A DNA stretch of 64,000 nucleotides, taken from CAVZZV01 sp963779845. Its GTDB lineage: Bacteria; Bacteroidota; Bacteroidia; Bacteroidales; GCA-2748055. The stretch lies in the NCBI GenBank assembly GCA_963779845.1, contig CAVZZV010000001.1:186001-250000 (forward strand), given 5' to 3'. This document shows, piece by piece, positions 62,514-64,000 of the stretch. How positions within the stretch are numbered: position 1 is the stretch's first letter; the number at the start of each line of letters is the position of its first letter. The notes under the pieces were generated by a model, which did not search any database, was not told where the DNA came from, and saw nothing but the letters and a program-made list of their open reading frames with translations. Both the position numbers and the translations under genes were made by a program.

Positions 62514-62541
62514 CAAAAGTATAAAAAGTTTTTAAAACAAA
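62514..62541 (-). promoter_or_regulatory. Promoter of rpsA
   Basis: The minus strand has TTTG (62541-62538) and TACTTTTG (62521-62514), an exact TAnnTTTG match, separated by 16 bases. A leader of about 50 AT-rich bases precedes the rpsA ATG. Confidence 0.55.
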
Positions 62542-62646
62542 CTAAGGATTTGTAGAATAATTGGTTAGGGAAATTCTAACAAATATTATTTTGACGGACT
62601 GATTGGAATAATTGCCCGGGAGGCTGATATTTCTTAATATTTCTTA

Positions 62647-62654
62647 TAATTTTG
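62647..62654 (+). promoter_or_regulatory. -7 element for the UDP-glucose dehydrogenase gene
   Basis: TAATTTTG matches TAnnTTTG exactly, 40 bases before the ATG at 62694. No -33 TTG at proper spacing. The rest of the 237-base divergent gap shows no gene. Confidence 0.42.
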
Positions 62655-62680
62655 AAATTCTTTTGAAATTCTTTTGAAAT
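62650..62680 (+). repeat. 11-bp tandem repeat before the UDP-glucose dehydrogenase gene
   Basis: TTTTGAAATTC occurs twice in tandem followed by TTTTGAAAT, so nearly three copies. The first overlaps the -7 element. It may be a slippage-prone leader or a binding site set. Confidence 0.7.
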
Positions 62681-62693
62681 AAATTAAACGAAT

Positions 62694-64000
62694 ATGAAAA
62701 TTACCGTAATTGGTACCGGGTATGTAGGATTAGTTTCGGGAACATGCTTTGCCGAGACCGGGATAAACGTTACCTGTGTCGATATTGACCACTCAAAAAT
62801 AGAGTTGCTTAATGCGGGAATCGTACCTATATACGAACCTGGCCTGGAAGACATGATCAAGACCAACGTGGAAAAAGAGCGTCTGGTTTTCTCTACCGAT
62901 CTTAAATCGAGTATTCTGGATTGCGATGCAGTCTTTATCGCGGTGGGGACCCCGCCAGATGAGGATGGCAGTGCAGACCTGCAATATGTGGTGAAAGCAG
63001 CCAGGGATATTGGGAAGTATATGAATAACTACCTTGTGGTTATCAACAAGAGTACAGTTCCCATTGGTACAGCCAATAAAGTAAAAAAGGCCATTAATGA
63101 AGAATTAGCTGCCAGGGAATCAGATCTGGAATTCGATGTGGCCAGCAATCCCGAATTTTTGAAAGAAGGAGCGGCTATTCAGGATTTTTTGAAACCCGAC
63201 CGCATTGTGGTCGGAATTGAGTCTAAACATGCTGAGAAAATTATACAACGATTGTATAAACCCTTTTTGCTGAATGGACATCCCCTGCTGATCATGGACA
63301 TCCCCTCGGCCGAAATGACCAAATATGCTGCCAATGCCATGCTTGCAACCAAAATCAGTTTCATGAACGATATCGCCAATCTCTGTGAAATAGTGGGGGC
63401 AGATGTAAATATGGTGAGAAAAGGAATCGGCAGCGATTCAAGGATTGGGCCTAAATTCATCTATCCTGGAGCCGGATACGGCGGAAGCTGTTTTCCAAAA
63501 GATGTCAAAGCCCTCATTAAAACTTCTGATGACAATCATTATTCACTGGAACTCCTTAAAGCGGTGGAAAATGTCAACGACCGGCAAAAGCATGTTGTCC
63601 CTGCGAAGATAAAAATGCATTTTGGAGAGGATCTTAAAGGTAAAACTTTTGCCATCTGGGGCTTATCTTTCAAACCGAAAACCGACGATATGAGAGAAGC
63701 CCCTTCCCTTGTCATTATTGAAGAGTTATTAAAAGCGGGGGCAAGGGTCCTTGTTTACGATCCGGTTTCAATGAGCGAAGCCCGAAAAAAGATCGGCGAT
63801 AAGGTGGAATACTGTGAAGACATGTACGAGGCGATCATTGATGCCAATGCCTTGATAGTGGTGACCGAATGGCCGGAGTTCAGAGTCCCCAATTATAAAA
63901 TAATGCTCAAACTGATGAGGGAAAAAATTATTTTCGATGGCCGGAACATTTACGATCCCCTTGAAATGAAAGAAAATGGTTTTACCTATTCAAGTATTGG
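62694..64000 (+). CDS. ugd: UDP-glucose 6-dehydrogenase, last residues beyond the window
   Basis: The enzyme oxidises UDP-glucose to UDP-glucuronate for surface polysaccharides. From the ATG at 62694 the frame is open for 435 codons to the window edge. The family has about 435-440 residues, so only the last few are missing. The NAD site is VIGTGYVGLVSG (residues 5-16), followed by VGTPPDEDGSADL, SNPEFLKEGAA and the catalytic Cys in GYGGSCFPKD, with the C-terminal domain carrying GLSFKPKTDDMREAP. Downstream genes would show which polymer it serves; they are outside the window. Confidence 0.95.
   Translation, partial: MKITVIGTGYVGLVSGTCFAETGINVTCVDIDHSKIELLNAGIVPIYEPGLEDMIKTNVEKERLVFSTDLKSSILDCDAVFIAVGTPPDEDGSADLQYVVKAARDIGKYMNNYLVVINKSTVPIGTANKVKKAINEELAARESDLEFDVASNPEFLKEGAAIQDFLKPDRIVVGIESKHAEKIIQRLYKPFLLNGHPLLIMDIPSAEMTKYAANAMLATKISFMNDIANLCEIVGADVNMVRKGIGSDSRIGPKFIYPGAGYGGSCFPKDVKALIKTSDDNHYSLELLKAVENVNDRQKHVVPAKIKMHFGEDLKGKTFAIWGLSFKPKTDDMREAPSLVIIEELLKAGARVLVYDPVSMSEARKKIGDKVEYCEDMYEAIIDANALIVVTEWPEFRVPNYKIMLKLMREKIIFDGRNIYDPLEMKENGFTYSSI

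Noticed and set aside
1..64000. tRNA, rRNA, CRISPR arrays, insertion sequences, phage or defence genes
   Set aside because: None was seen: the intergenic gaps are short, no regularly spaced repeats occur, and no transposase, integrase or defence-family gene was recognised.

Overview
The window comes from a bacterium of the phylum Bacteroidota, most likely class Bacteroidia; I cannot place it lower. The evidence is a type IX secretion (T9SS) type B cargo beside a PorP/SprF partner, phylum-typical families (DUF4831, DUF5606, DUF3276, DUF1573, long NusB, FeoA-FeoB fusion), promoters of the TAnnTTTG type and few Shine-Dalgarno sequences. It is a gene-dense core-genome segment. I see no insertion sequence, prophage, CRISPR array, rRNA or tRNA.

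Layout. 1-5493: a partial PorP/SprF gene and a 1559-residue multidomain T9SS cargo. 5761-7152: an MFSD1-like MFS carrier. 7294-14019: a long-chain acyl-CoA synthetase, then metH-metF behind a good promoter and a foldable 90-nt leader. 14117-20038 (minus): a lipoprotein, then an apparent operon DUF4831 - OPT peptide transporter - PqqD-like protein - PepD dipeptidase. 20226-27340: NAD(P)HX repair enzyme, POT peptide transporter, class II photolyase, FtsX-type permease. 27396-33126: LysM/binding-protein fusion, purC, phoH, SAM hydrolase family gene, mazG. 33147-37906 (minus): DUF5606, TerB-DnaJ protein, coaE, ybbR, yajC, DUF1573, nusB. 38148-43556: DUF3276, thiamine-binding protein, an unknown gene, feoAB plus a 56-residue Cys-rich partner, a membrane protein and a metal-binding lipoprotein. 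43641-45679 (minus): ornithine carbamoyltransferase and carbamate kinase. 45832-49706: lipoprotein, ftsK, lolA. 49780-52996 (minus): PgpH-type 7TM-HD phosphodiesterase and a siaB-siaC signalling pair. 53322-62456 (minus): THUMP methyltransferase, nicotinamide riboside kinase, pnuC, S41 protease, guaA, RNase Z, STAS protein, ribosomal protein S1. 62694-end: UDP-glucose 6-dehydrogenase, cut by the window edge.

How the genes work together. Several genes fit growth on peptides and amino acids: three unrelated peptide-transporter-like families (MFSD1-like, OPT, POT), the dipeptidase PepD, and an OTC/carbamate kinase pair that can make ATP from citrulline. metH and metF form a two-step methionine/folate unit. 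pnuC and its overlapping kinase gene form a nicotinamide riboside salvage unit. yajC, ybbR, coaE, ftsK, lolA, nusB and rpsA are housekeeping.

The points most worth a second look are a perfect terminator-like hairpin with a U tract inside the 5' coding part of RNase Z, the unassigned metHF leader, the isolated siaBC unit with its own promoter and terminator, the stand-alone PqqD-like gene between a peptide transporter and a dipeptidase, and the duplicated acidic extension of ribosomal protein S1. None of these is proved by sequence reading alone.
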